This document shows positions 1 to 9,260 of a DNA stretch of 13,737 bases, one piece after another. The stretch's first letter is position 1. Each line of letters opens with the position of its first letter. The translations under genes were made by a program, and so were the position numbers. Under the pieces are notes generated by a model. It saw nothing but the letters and a program-made list of their open reading frames with translations. It was not told the origin of the DNA and searched no databases. Location of the stretch: the NCBI GenBank assembly GCA_958430865.1, contig CAUDNR010001178.1, positions 1,578 through 15,314 of the forward strand, read 5' to 3'. The DNA comes from Entrophospora sp. SA101 (taxonomy: Eukaryota; Glomeromycota; Glomeromycetes; Entrophosporales; Entrophosporaceae).

Positions 1-898
1 GGTTGCTTGCCAAAACTCATCCAGAAATCAATCAGCAGGGTTTCAGCAGGTTACACATTAATTGTTTATTAGAGTTTCGGCAGAGTTTCGCATTTTGAGG
101 TTTCGCCTTTCGGCATAGGATTTTTGATAAGATTTAATATAGTTTTGCCATGGTTTCAGTAATTACTAAAGAGGTTTCACCCACAACCTTATCCCAGACT
201 GTAATACAATCAGAATTCGTTAAACCGAAGTCAATATTTTCAAAAAAAAAACTTTGATTTAAAAAACCTTAATAAAATTGGCTTATTGAGGTAATTTGAT
301 AGGTAGATAATAAAACAACATCAGTTTATCATGTATATTCAGTTTATCAAAGCATTGTCTTAATGAGTTCTGACTATACATTTTATTCATTTATTCAGTT
401 TTATTCATTTTATTTGGTTTTATTCAGTTTTATTTGTTTTGTTGTTTATTTGAATTATTCATTTTATTTGAATTATTCACTTTATTCGTTTTATTTGAAT
501 TATTATTATTTTTTACTCAAATTATTTGTTTTAATTGAGTAAATCTTATTCAAATAGAAACTCAAGATTATGATATTATTTTAGCACAAAGAGCTTTAAG
601 AAATATTTAACCAATAATTAAATAACAATATAAAAGAGTTATTGGTTTATTAAACCCAATAATTAACTAAAAAATAGGATTAATTTTAAAAGAATATCTG
701 ATAAATATTGGCACTTTCAATATTTACTAGTAGGCTTTTAGACTATATGATAAAAATATTATTATCAGCATGCCAATACCAAAATTATTTTCTTAAAGAA
801 TATTGGTCAGATATCAGATTCTAATATTTACTAATACCCCATTACCCAATTCGGCATCATTTGACCAGTAAAAAGAGAACCAATAGATTATATATAAG
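1..898. other. AT-rich non-coding region with low-complexity repeats
   Basis: No supportable gene. Positions 1-190 hold several diverged copies of a short GTTTCRGC-like motif (for example around 38, 75, 85, 100, 152 and 173). Positions 360-545 are a degenerate T-rich repeat of TTTTATTCA / TTTATTTGAATTA units. A 9-bp inverted repeat (AACCAATAA at 609-617, TTATTGGTT at 639-647) sits in AT-rich sequence. Two similar pieces, AATATTTACTAGTAG (near 718) and AATATTTACTAATAC (near 822), suggest an old small duplication. TATATAAG lies directly before the left-arm boundary at 899, but no gene follows it. Confidence 0.6.
380..545. repeat. Low-complexity T-rich degenerate tandem repeat
   Basis: The words TTTTATTCA, TTTTATTTG and TTTGAATTATTCA recur many times with slight changes. 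The arrangement is typical of slippage-generated low-complexity DNA. It has no reading frame of note and no association with a gene that I can see. Confidence 0.75.
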
Positions 899-1641
899 CA
901 AAGAAAGATGGGACCCTAAATTAGCACAAAAGAATTTTAAATCATGCACAACATAACAGCTGTGCAGCCATGTAATTTTTTTTTAGTATATAATTAATTA
1001 TATATCTTTAATAAAACAAACACGAATTAGCTATTTAATCATTTCCTTGTATGTGAATGTCTCCATCCATCAAATATTCATGATATTGATGTTATAATTG
1101 GCATAACAAACAATTGCATCACCCAAGTAGTGATAATACCAAGGCCATGCAGAAATGAACAGGAAGGATCAAAAAAAATTATTTTTCCTGATTATCAATT
1201 ATGGTTTCTATAATAAATCTGATATTGATTGCAGGCGTCAGATTTAATTAAATTTTCCTGTCACAAACATGCAATAACCATGCTTCCGCATGCCCCTTAA
1301 CTATAGATTTTTTCCATAGGTGAGCTGCACACATGTTGGAAGGCTTTGGACAAAACTTTCCCTCATCTTCCTCTCAGATCAGACCATATGGACATTGATC
1401 ATTGATAACTGATGTTTGTGTGATGCTTGCTTTGTGTTATATCCCTCTAGTATAAAGTTGGTGTATGCAACTGATTCAAAATTCTCCAATGCGACCTGGG
1501 TTGCTGTCTTGTTGGTGGCATGCCTATTCACCAACAACCCAACCCAATTTAAATAACAAGTTCAGTTGGTCAAATAATAATTAAGAAAATTTGGGAATAA
1601 TTAATTTATATACGACATACCAAATCAAAATCTGAACCATT

Positions 1642-2231
1642 TTATCTTACAGCTTTCTTCTCTGAATTGCGATCTCCTGTTGAAATGGGTTGCAGATTCC
1701 TCCTAATATTCCTCCAGAGTTGCGACTTGGTCACAGGGCCAGCCTTACCTAGAAGTAGTACTGTTGCAGACAACGTTTCATCTAACTTGTCGTGAAGACT
1801 AGTGAAAGTGCATTGACAATTGACGCAGCCTTGGATAAACTCCAGAGCATCTTTCTCTCTCCCTGGAATTTGCTGCATCATTGTATCGTCAGGCGTGAGT
1901 CTGATTAGCCTTGTGTACATGAGGAATGTGTGAGAATGACTGTAATGTTAAAGGTAGCGTGCGTGCTTTAACATCTGTTAATTTCGACATCATATATTCG
2001 AATGTTTCTTCTTCAATAGTCAGTGTTGCCCTTGGAATTTTCTTGTAATTATATATACAATATTAATGTTATTATTAATATTGATTACGAAAAACAAAAC
2101 ACCAATTGTCTTGATGAGAATCTTATAGTTACCTAGCAAGATCTCTCCCATTTTGATTTCAATGAGGCAAATTAAAAAAAAGTAACTGTGATTAGTTATT
2201 AAACGTCTTTGGGAGACACACATTTTGCCAT
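1642..2231 (-). pseudogene. Gene X, left copy: broken coding remnant
   Basis: I do not recognise this protein family. A candidate start ATG is at 2231-2229 (MAKCVSPKD, then a possible GT donor). A likely intron of about 90 nt starts GTAACTAT and ends ATTACAAG; the right copy has the same donor and acceptor. After it comes a frame containing TLTIEEETFEYMMSKL and LTLQSFSHIPHVHKAN. A frame change follows, and an open frame of about 90 codons (1920 to 1642) carries ALEFIQGC, CQCTFTSL and KSQLWRNIRR before TAA. The right copy breaks at partly different places: here the exon before the intron reads TAG where the right copy has TGG. Both copies appear inactivated. The long intact tail and the residue-level similarity between copies indicate a formerly translated gene. 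Confidence 0.55.
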
Positions 2232-2345
2232 CTTATTTGTTTTTCCAAAAAAAAAAAATAGTCTAATAAATGTGCACGTGCCGATCAAACATTAATTATT
2301 AAAAGAAAAAAAAAGATACCTTTGGTGCTGCCAAAGGATAAGTGC
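2231..2345. promoter_or_regulatory. Left-copy divergent promoter remnant
   Basis: This is the counterpart of the gene X / gene Y intergenic region in the right copy. It holds a 12-A tract (about 2247-2258), a palindromic CACGTG E-box-like hexamer (2275-2280) and the block CCGATCA directly after it. The right copy has the matching order CGTGTACGCGTCCGATCA on its minus strand. Retention of this short block in otherwise drifting sequence suggests a functional site in the ancestral element; that is inference. Confidence 0.4.
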
Positions 2346-2457
2346 ATATCATAATAATGATGGTTGACGCCACTCGCCGTCACTCTAGTCATTGGTAAAT
2401 TAAATAAGAAAAAAAATGGCCGATTTTTTTTAACCATACCTAATGCTAAGGACCTAT

Positions 2458-3709
2458 GGGAATTCGAAATCCAGGCGTAGCTGCAACGAAGGTTTCAAGG
2501 CTCTACTATAACAAGCGTTTAAATTAAATCTTTTTTTCTCTATGTAAAATTTTTTGCACTAATTAACAAAATTTTTTTTTCTTGGCTTTTTGCTTCATTA
2601 TAAAAATCACAAAGTTTGGAAGACCAGAAATCAAGCATGAATCAGATGATGTTGTGAAATGATATGAAAACACCTATAAACGAAAACCCAATTTTAGTGA
2701 AAAACCAATGGGTTAATAATATAGAAAAAAAAATAATAAAATGGATGATAAAGAAGAAAAAAGAAGAAATTTTTTATATAGAGAGATATCCTGCTCATGT
2801 ATTTATTATATGAGGTTCTTGGAAATAATTAATGAAATTACAGAAAGAACAGTCATGTGTTAATGATAATGACAATAGCAAAGGACATAAATGGCTGGCG
2901 ATTTTTTATCTTATATAATTGAATAAATAAAACAAAAAAAATAAATGAATCTAGATATCAGGCTGAATAGGCATGATGCTTTGACAGGCTCCCAGAGAGC
3001 CCGAACGTAATTTTCAAACCCAGTCCCCCATTGACTTTCTTATTTTTTTAGGAATAACTTTTTCTTTATAAAGGGAGCGATTAGAATTATTGTAACATTG
3101 CAGAATTGAATAATTTCAATAATAGTAAATTTGTTAAAAATACCAAAGATGGGAAAGTAATTGACGTGGGCGTTAATTGATTACAGTTGTTTAATGAACA
3201 TTGTTTTCAGAACTATAAGAACTTCTTCGTCCTCTAATTTTTTTTGTTGTAGATCAAAAGCGATATAGGGAAACTTTGTTTAGATTGAAAAAATATTGGC
3301 CATATTAATATTAGGCATATAAAACAATGCAAGTACCTTCTTTCATTGTTAAATTTTGCCTTTTTAAAGTGAAAAAACGAATTTTTTCCTTATCCTGAAA
3401 TTTGTTTACGAATTTTGCACTTTTTCATTATTAATTCAGCAATTAACAAAATTTTATTTATTTTTGTTATTGGCAAAGGGTTTACACAAAAAATGAAAAT
3501 GTGGTTTTTAAAGGATCGAGAATCATAGTAATAAACTTTCTGGGATCTATGATAAAAAAAATTTTTCAAGGACTCTGATCAGTTTTCAAGCTTAAATAAG
3601 TTATAAATTCTTAAATTTATGACATTATATTATGACAATTACAACGTTTACAATTACAAAAATTATACAGATAGCAAAATATAGTTAATATAAACTATTG
3701 ATTAATTGA
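2458..3709. other. AT-rich region without supportable genes
   Basis: Very AT-rich with dense stops in all frames. A less AT-rich patch at about 2955-3040 contains GGCTCCCAGAGAGCCCG and CCCAGTCCCCCATTG but no open frame beyond about 17 codons. ACAATTACA occurs twice close together near 3635-3660. I see no gene, RNA or complete repeat boundary here. Confidence 0.5.
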
Positions 3710-4438
3710 TTAAGAGCTTTTAGGAACGCAAATATTTTGAGCGCAAGTAAAACAATTTTGTTTAATTATTTGGCATTCATATGATCCAGGACAAGCTGGA
3801 CACGTTGGCATTGCCATAATACAATTAACACACGCTAATAATAAAATATATTTTGATTAATATTTTCTTTTTTTCCAAAAATGAATTAACGAATTAATGG
3901 TTTCCTTTACCATAAGATTTTTTGACACAAGTAGCAGATCCACAAGCATAACAGTTTGGTTCTTCTATAACACACTTTTCATCATCTGCACATTTTGAAC
4001 ATTCAGGATAAGTTTGACAATTTAAACATGCTGAGAAATATTGGTGGATTATAAAGTAAGTTAAATAAATGATTAATAAATAAATAATTAATGACATAAA
4101 TAAGAAATTAAATAAATTTTTTGTTTCTTTACGTTCGTCTTTAGCCAATCTACATGTTGCTTTTGGACATGATAAACAACTTTGTGGCGTTATTATACAA
4201 ACTTCGCTATCAGATTTACAAGCTGGTTCACATACTGAAGGGGGTTCTGGACAACTTGTGCATTTGTTAGGATCTATAAATGAATTAAATATTATTGTTG
4301 TTGTTGTTTTATTACTATTAAAAATAATATTGGATATATTAATACATTCGCACCTTGTCTTTCAATTAGCGAAGGAACTGAATTTGTGACATTAAATAAC
4401 ATAAAACTATAAATAAGGATTAAAATCAAAATTTTCAT
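3710..4438 (-). CDS. Secreted cysteine-rich protein with three Opy2-like modules (4 exons)
   Basis: Exons (minus): 4438-4354, 4273-4133, 4030-3911 and 3834-3710, giving 471 coding nt and 156 residues. Introns are 80, 102 and 76 nt, all GT-AG and all phase 1. Residues 1-20 form a hydrophobic signal peptide (MKILILILIYSFMLF...), so secretion is predicted. Three 8-cysteine modules follow at about 33-69, 77-110 and 117-151. Their spacings are C2C6C3C6C6C2C4C, C2C5C2C5C6C2C4C and C2C6C2C5C6C2C4C. This resembles the extracellular cysteine-rich domain of the fungal Opy2 family, which in yeast is a membrane anchor of the osmosensing pathway. Here there is no transmembrane segment after splicing, so a secreted effector or cell-surface protein is more likely. 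A TATA box lies about 75 nt upstream of the ATG. The gene model is strong; the biological role is unknown. Confidence 0.85.
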
Positions 4439-4508
4439 ATTGTTATTTTTCAAACTTTTTTTTTAAAAAAAGAGAAACAATGTGAAAATAAAAATATAAA
4501 ACTTTGGC

Positions 4509-4519
4509 TTTTATATATA
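4509..4519 (-). promoter_or_regulatory. TATA box of the cysteine-rich secreted protein gene
   Basis: The minus strand reads CTATATATAAAAG, about 70-80 nt before the ATG at 4438. The space between holds a pyrimidine/A-rich leader and an AACAATATG start context. The position suits a core promoter with a short 5' untranslated region. Confidence 0.6.
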
Positions 4520-4520
4520 G

Positions 4521-5717
4521 AAAATAAAACAAGTTACACACTTTTTTGGAATATGTGTGTGTGTAACGTAATTAAATAACATACATACATGTGAGGGGGT
4601 TTTTAAAGTTTGATAAACATTCTTTTCAAGAGTCAAATTATTTTTTTTGTTTTGTTGTGCCAATCCATAGATATGTTTACTTGGACATGTGTAACTTTTT
4701 GAGATTAAACTTTGAAAACAAGGGTTTTCAACAATTCTATATATTAATACTTTGCGCAACTTTACTTGATCCGCAAAACGTTTATCAACATATAAAGTTT
4801 ATATTTCACTAAATTTTATTAAATAATTGCACCTTATTGTATGTATGTAGCAAGTTTGGCAATAGACTGGGTCAATCACCATTAATATTAAATCTGGTCA
4901 AAATATTACACCAATGGACAATTGATGGGATACCAACCCTGATTTGAGTTGAAGTACTAATTTCTAAAAGAAAAATATTATCAAATGCTGCGATATCCAT
5001 CCACAAATAGTTTGGAATTTAAGAACCTCGTTTTGTGGGTCATAATGAATTTCTGGAAAATAGAACCACAAGATAGTAAATTATAATAAATTCCCTGGTT
5101 GGTACATCATTTTTATATATAAGATATCTCAATATTGACTAAATGGCATTTGAGTATTGATAAAATATAATTTTTTTATTTTCATGTTTTTTGCATTTAA
5201 TTATAGTCGTAAACAAAAATATGTTGTCAACTATTTTTTTTTTTTTTTTAATTAATAAATCTGCCTCGCATTTTTTATTAAAATTTTATTATTTTAATAA
5301 ACTCAGTGGTGTCGCATCAAAGTGTAATGTCACTATGGATTTGATTTTAGATTTAAATATTTAATAAAATAAATATAAAAGATAGTGCAAACAATATGTG
5401 AAATTATAAATGGAATCGAAGGATCATTTGGAGATTTGATTAAAGAGTCAAGAGTAAAATAATGGAATATATGATTTTTAAGCAATACAATAATACTTGT
5501 GATATCGATATTAGTGTATCATTTAATTTACATCTTTTGTAGGCGAACACTATATTTTATGGCTTTTATCTTTTCCTTATATAACGTGGTTTGTGTTGGT
5601 TTTAAATATCAGACAAATATTTGGATCTTAAATTATAATTGAATTATTAAATATTTTAAGGGAAATAATAATATAATACTATTTTATATTGATTAATTTA
5701 TGACACGTACGCATTGG
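4521..5717. other. AT-rich intergenic region with weak coding remnants
   Basis: No intact gene. On the minus strand, 5053-4976 can be read as EIHYDPQNEVLKFQ... after a CCAG acceptor-like site. From 4963 to 4880 an open stretch contains TQIRVGIPSIVHWCN before TGA. These look like eroded exons but have no credible joining donor. On the plus strand, 5388-5459 gives a 25-codon frame with ICEIINGIEGSFGDLI, also isolated between stops. GTGTGTGTGT at 4554-4563 is a short microsatellite. CAGTGGTGTCGCATCAAAGTG near 5305 resembles a transposon end, but I find no partner for it. A 20-base T tract begins near 5235. Confidence 0.4.
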
Positions 5718-5976
5718 TCACGGGAATGATAAATTTTGGAAAGGCAAAAGTAAAATGGCGATTTGGAGGAGGGCAAAGGTTGAGCTGATGTGGAGAGACA
5801 TTTTTGTAAATTATTTTCATTCCGCATTGATTAATGATTTGATTCGCTTCTCAAAAAATGACTTACACAAAGGCATTCGGTTTACTCTTATTATAGCCAT
5901 CATAGTAGAGCCACCAATTATAAATTGAGCGAGCAAAACCAAATAAGCATTTATCAACGAATGTATCAAGTCGAAG
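5718..5976 (-). pseudogene. Possible spliced gene fragment (two exons), unknown product
   Basis: This patch is visibly less AT-rich than its surroundings. On the minus strand an exon at 5976-5867 follows the acceptor GCAAACAG and encodes LRLDTFVDKCLFGFARS followed by IYNWWLYYDGYNKSK. It ends at a consensus donor GTAAGT. An 82-nt intron ends in CACATCAG at 5785, and a last exon at 5784-5718 stays in frame to a TGA. Intron length matches the other genes here. I cannot build a convincing upstream exon or start codon: upstream pieces such as DLIDWWSDAK (near 6150) and LFDRYSWIKYSTN (near 6280) lie in broken frames. It may be a 5'-decayed pseudogene. Plus-strand frames at 5755-5928 (57 aa, starting MAIWRRAK) and 6070-6288 (72 aa) overlap it and are the main alternative. 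Confidence 0.3.
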
Positions 5977-6069
5977 CTGTTTGCAAGTCAATGTTATGAT
6001 TATTTTCTTTTACCAAGAAAAAGTTACATGGAACCAAGTTGCTTATATACATTTTGATTAATTATAAAA

Positions 6070-6288
6070 ATGATTGATATCGGTTTTCGACGATTTTATC
6101 GATTAAAGATGACTTTATCAGCTAAAGATAATTTTTGCATCGCTCCACCAATCAATCAAGTCACTTTGGTGCACCAAAAAACAATTTATCAACCCAAGAT
6201 AATTGATTTTCAAGTTACTCAATTCGGCTTATCGTCTTTTGTCAACCTAGTTGGTGCTGTATTTAATCCAACTATAACGATCAAATAA
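6070..6288 (+). CDS. Small hypothetical ORF, 72 aa, doubtful
   Basis: An open frame with a favourable AAAATG context and comparatively balanced composition (MIDIGFRRFYRLKM at the start, FNPTITIK at the end). It is in the same frame as a 57-codon ORF at 5755-5928; only three stops break the 178 codons from 5755 to 6288. No domain, signal peptide or membrane segment is evident. The opposite strand also shows protein-like fragments, so this may be a shadow of an eroded minus-strand gene. Confidence 0.25.
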   Translation: MIDIGFRRFYRLKMTLSAKDNFCIAPPINQVTLVHQKTIYQPKIIDFQVTQFGLSSFVNLVGAVFNPTITIK

Positions 6289-6506
6289 TATATAAAAATG
6301 GTTAATATACAATAAAATTATGGAAACTGTATTGTTTGATTCCTAACCTATTTAGTAAAATTCTTATTATGTATCTCTATCACTATTGTATTTTTCTAAC
6401 AGATGGTTTTTTCCCCTCGCTAATTTTACAACTAAGTTCATATTTCTGTATTTTTGTGTTACACCAATCATATATGCTAATGTTACACACGGTTTTATTA
6501 TTTATT

Positions 6507-6602
6507 ATATGGGGCATACTGCAACAAAACCAGACAAAGTGAACATTAGTGTTACCAAAGATTTCAGGGATCAAAAATTTAGTCATTATTATCACAATTG
6601 TA
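6507..6602 (+). repeat. Tandem duplication, copy A (about 96 bp)
   Basis: Begins ATATGGGGCATACTGCAACA and contains CCAGACAAAGT, TTACCAAAGATTTCAGGGATC and TCACAATTG. The same ordered words recur in copy B at 6678-6772 with substitutions and small indels, a period of about 171 bp. Read in frame, the two copies give GHTATKPDK and GHTVTESDK, so a coding origin is possible but unproven. Confidence 0.7.
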
Positions 6603-6677
6603 ATGTGATTATTATTGTAATAATAATTTGGCAGCTTTTATAATATTCCATTTGTTACCTCCCCTTTTTCTTAAGTA

Positions 6678-6772
6678 ATATGGGCATACTGTAACAGAAT
6701 CAGACAAAATTAAAATGGAACATTTGTCTACCAAGAATTCAGGGTTCAAAATTGTTTAACATCATAATTGTG
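6678..6772 (+). repeat. Tandem duplication, copy B (about 95 bp)
   Basis: Begins ATATGGGCATACTGTAACA, then TCAGACAAAAT, CTACCAAGAATTCAGGGTTC and TCATAATTGTG, parallel to copy A. The intervening 75 bp do not repeat. Confidence 0.7.
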
Positions 6773-6970
6773 CTACTAACATTAAATATTTTATTAATAT
6801 TAATGGAAATTGATATTGTTATTTTTCTCAATGAATCTGATCATTTAACAATTCCGCCCTGCAAAAAATATCTGATTATCCTATGTTAATCTTTATTAAA
6901 CATTTTATATTATCTTGAACTATTTTATGAATAAGAAAATTTGAAATGAAAGATATTGCAAAAAACAGTT

Positions 6971-9083
6971 TTAATCATTTTTTTTGATTGTTTTCCTTTT
7001 TGGCTGTTTTTCTGGTGTATTAGGTGTTTCTATGTATTGTTGATTGGTCACCTCGATTCTTATAGGAGATGCACAAATTTCTTTAGAAGAATCAATCCAC
7101 AATTTTCTTACCATACACTGAACCAAGTGATGAAATAACAATCAATATATATTAGAGACTATTAAAAAACAACAGAGAAAAAAAATAAATCTACCCTTAT
7201 ATTCCAGGCCCAACATATTGCAATTCGAAGCTTGGCATAATCAGCAGCTGTGGTAGGAAGTGAGAATTGTTTTAAAAGGTGAAGTCTGTACACATCACGT
7301 TTTTCCATAATATATATTCGTACAATTTTCTGAAATTGCTAAATTATAAAAAAAATTAAAATCACTTTTAGATTTATATATACAACAATTAAATGAAATT
7401 TCAAACCAATCTTACTCGTATTCCAATGGTATATAATTTTGCTTTATGTCCCCCTTCAACTTCTGCTTGGGCCAAATTTTCATCTAGCATGTCTTTTAAT
7501 AACCTGGATAAATGATACATATCCATTTCTTTTTTTGTTGGATCATATAAATGTGGAGAACCACATGACAAACCAGCCACAACTTCATTTGATCCAAATG
7601 AACAAAGAAAGTCTGCCATATGACCACGTTGAGCTGTTTCTTCTAATATATTAATTTTTTCATTTTTTCTTTTTGAACTTGAAATGACTGTTATTTCTCC
7701 TCTAATTATTTCCCCCCAAAAAAAAAAAGAAATTTAGTCAATGGAAAATATAAAAGTGAGAAACTTGATAGCATACGAATTAGCTTGGCAAAAGTTATTT
7801 AATCTAAGTGCTCCCTTGAACAATTTGACAACATAGTCACCAAACCACTCCCCCTCGCTGATATTGTATTGTTGTATTGGATTTATCTGAGATTCAAAAG
7901 CTGACAGACTAAAAAAAAATAAGACCAATAAAATTAAATTGAATATTGCACATGATCTTAGATCAAAAAGTAAATAAACTTACTAAGTTCCCAATACATC
8001 TTCAACCCAAAATAATATACTTTTCCAATTGTCTTTATTGAATGAATAATTGGCAATATCATTAGGAACCTTCATTCCCCTTAATTCCATCCAATTGTTT
8101 CTTGCCTCTTGCACAGTCAATATTTTCTACAGGATCATAAAAATTAGTTAAAATTGTGATCAATCAAATCACAAAAAATCATATACAAGGAAATTCAATA
8201 CCTTTTTTCCAAATAAATGATTGATAATACTATTGATTTCTGTAAAGTATTTAATATTCACATCATTAGGTCTATCATTACACATCACTGTCCATTCTTC
8301 ATTATTAAATTCACTTCGAATCCTTGACGTAGGTGAAAGTTCCAACACATGTGAATATGCAAAACTATGCAAATATAATCCAATTAAAAGTTATATACAA
8401 TAAATGGCTGTAAAAATACCCAAAATAAATATCAATAAGCTTACTCATATTTTGAAATTGTTGGTTTTTTGCAATATTCTTGCAATTTTGAAAGAATTTC
8501 AAAAGGAATCAATTCTTCTACCTCACCAGTAGCTGTAGTAGTAAATGTAGTATTAACTATTATTGATGGATCTGTTGGGGTGTACATAGAAGTTCTAGCC
8601 ACAGTTGGAGTTTCCATTATATTTGTGGAAGGATCATAAAATTGAGGAGGTAGGTGTGTGAGAATTGAATGTTGTAATGGCAAAGATGAGACTGGATAGT
8701 CAACTTGAAAAGCAGGTGCATTGTTATTTTTTTTAAACTTAATTTGTGCAAAAAAAGGTTATATGAGCTTCCATCATATATTAAACAAAAAAATAGTCAT
8801 TTTGAATGAATATAATTTACTTACAAGTGGCGTAGGTGAAGATGAATATAATTTTTTTTTTAGTAATAATGAAGGCGACAATGGTTTCTCATCCAGAAAA
8901 GGGTTTTTTGATTTGATGTCCTTAGCATCCTGTCTAAAAGATAAATATAATTTTTTAAAAGCTATATAGAATGATAATGGATTGCAATGATCGTAACCAT
9001 TCTTTTTTAAATAACTAGAGTGACGATGAGTGGCGGGCGATAACCACCACCACCATCCTTAAAACACTTACTTTTTTCTCCAT
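6971..9083 (-). CDS. Gene Y: 474-aa protein, possible PD-(D/E)xK-like family (9 exons)
   Basis: Exons (minus): 9083-9072, 8929-8825, 8737-8445, 8364-8202, 8126-7984, 7908-7777, 7701-7416, 7338-7195, 7117-6971. They total 1425 nt with every junction in frame. Introns are 77-142 nt with GT-AG ends, mostly GTAAGN donors. Exon 1 encodes only MEKK. Residues 5-125 are low-complexity, rich in Ser/Thr/Pro/Asn. About 130-430 is the folded part, with EGEWFGDYVVKLFKGALRL (258-276) and GHMADFL (309-315), then a KK..D..HLSRLLKDML helix and FSLPTTAADYAKL near 403. The C-terminus (463-473, KQPKRKTIKKN) is basic and NLS-like. The order recalls a multicopy Mucoromycota family I believe to be PD-(D/E)xK-nuclease-like (from memory, unchecked). 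Where I expect the catalytic Glu the sequence reads GLSCG, so activity may be lost. The intron 7 acceptor could shift by 9 nt (7338 or 7329). It is transcribed divergently from the dead gene X. Confidence 0.75.
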
Positions 9084-9260
9084 CTAAAAAATTATCTCTG
9101 TTTCTTTTACTATTCTTTGAAAAGAAAAGTTTGTGATATGATCGGACGCGTACACGTTAATTATTTATCCTATTGGTTTTTTTTTTGGTAGTACAGGCGC
9201 GAATTGTTTTTTTTTTTTTTTTTTTTGGAAAAACAATATATTTTTTGACAGAGTCCAAGG
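9084..9260. promoter_or_regulatory. Divergent promoter between gene Y and gene X
   Basis: Only about 180 bp separate the gene Y start (9083, minus) from the gene X start position (9260, plus). It contains ACGCGT (9146-9151) inside CGGACGCGTACACG, an ATTGG (CCAAT on the minus strand, 9172-9176) and a perfect 20-T tract (9207-9226). Poly(dA:dT) tracts commonly exclude nucleosomes at fungal divergent promoters. The left copy keeps a related order with CACGTG and CCGATCA. Promoter function is inference. Confidence 0.5.

Larger units (their letters stand above)
899..2457 (-). mobile_element. Left inverted copy of a two-gene element (truncated)
   Basis: Read on the minus strand, this segment matches the plus strand of the right copy (about 8920-11251) in the same order. 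The terminal block CAAAGAAAGATGGG (from 899) equals the reverse complement of the bases ending at 11251. Next come the shared block with TTAATCATTTCCTTGTATGTG (near 1036), the gene X remnant, the conserved CCGATCA promoter block and a stretch of gene Y intron 1. The match ends in the word ATGCTAAGGAC (about 2446-2456), which is also found in gene Y exon 2. By eye the arms are clearly homologous but diverged, with indels. The outer boundary is sharp, but I see no target duplication there. A weaker match, TTTTTTGCAC.AATTAA, near 2549 hints that decayed homology runs a little further. Confidence 0.8.
6289..6970. other. AT-rich region with a diverged tandem duplication
   Basis: Apart from the duplication annotated separately at 6507-6602 and 6678-6772, I see only AT-rich sequence with overlapping short open frames on both strands. 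It lies just beyond the 3' end of gene Y (stop at 6971-6973), so part of it may be the gene's 3' untranslated region or the inner end of the right element copy. I cannot place that end. Confidence 0.45.

Noticed and set aside
899..908. Target-site duplication for the inverted structure
   Set aside because: Bases just outside the two ends (TATATAAG before 899, TTCTTGTA after 11251) do not match, so no duplication can be claimed.
2980..3040. GC-richer patch considered as a tRNA or SINE head
   Set aside because: It has no matching A and B boxes and no cloverleaf could be formed. GGCTCCCAGAGAGCC is only a small local stem.
3894..4148. 84-aa single-exon membrane protein reading of the cysteine-rich locus
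   Set aside because: This is intron 2 plus exon 3 of the spliced gene. Its 'membrane' part is intron 2 and its stop lies inside intron 3. It is kept only as an intron-retention hypothesis.
4511..4812. Overlapping short frames on both strands upstream of the cysteine-rich gene
   Set aside because: They overlap each other and the TATA box/leader of the secreted protein gene, and neither shows coding-like composition.
5300..5335. Transposon-like terminus CAGTGGTGTCGCATC
   Set aside because: No inverted partner or TA target duplication was found in the window.
6336..6643. Three overlapping 68-85 codon frames
   Set aside because: They conflict with each other, are AT-driven, and cover one copy of a tandem duplication whose second copy does not keep the same frame.
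8721..8969. 82-codon plus-strand frame opposite gene Y
   Set aside because: It is antisense to gene Y exon 2 and its flanking introns, which have consistent splice junctions on the minus strand.
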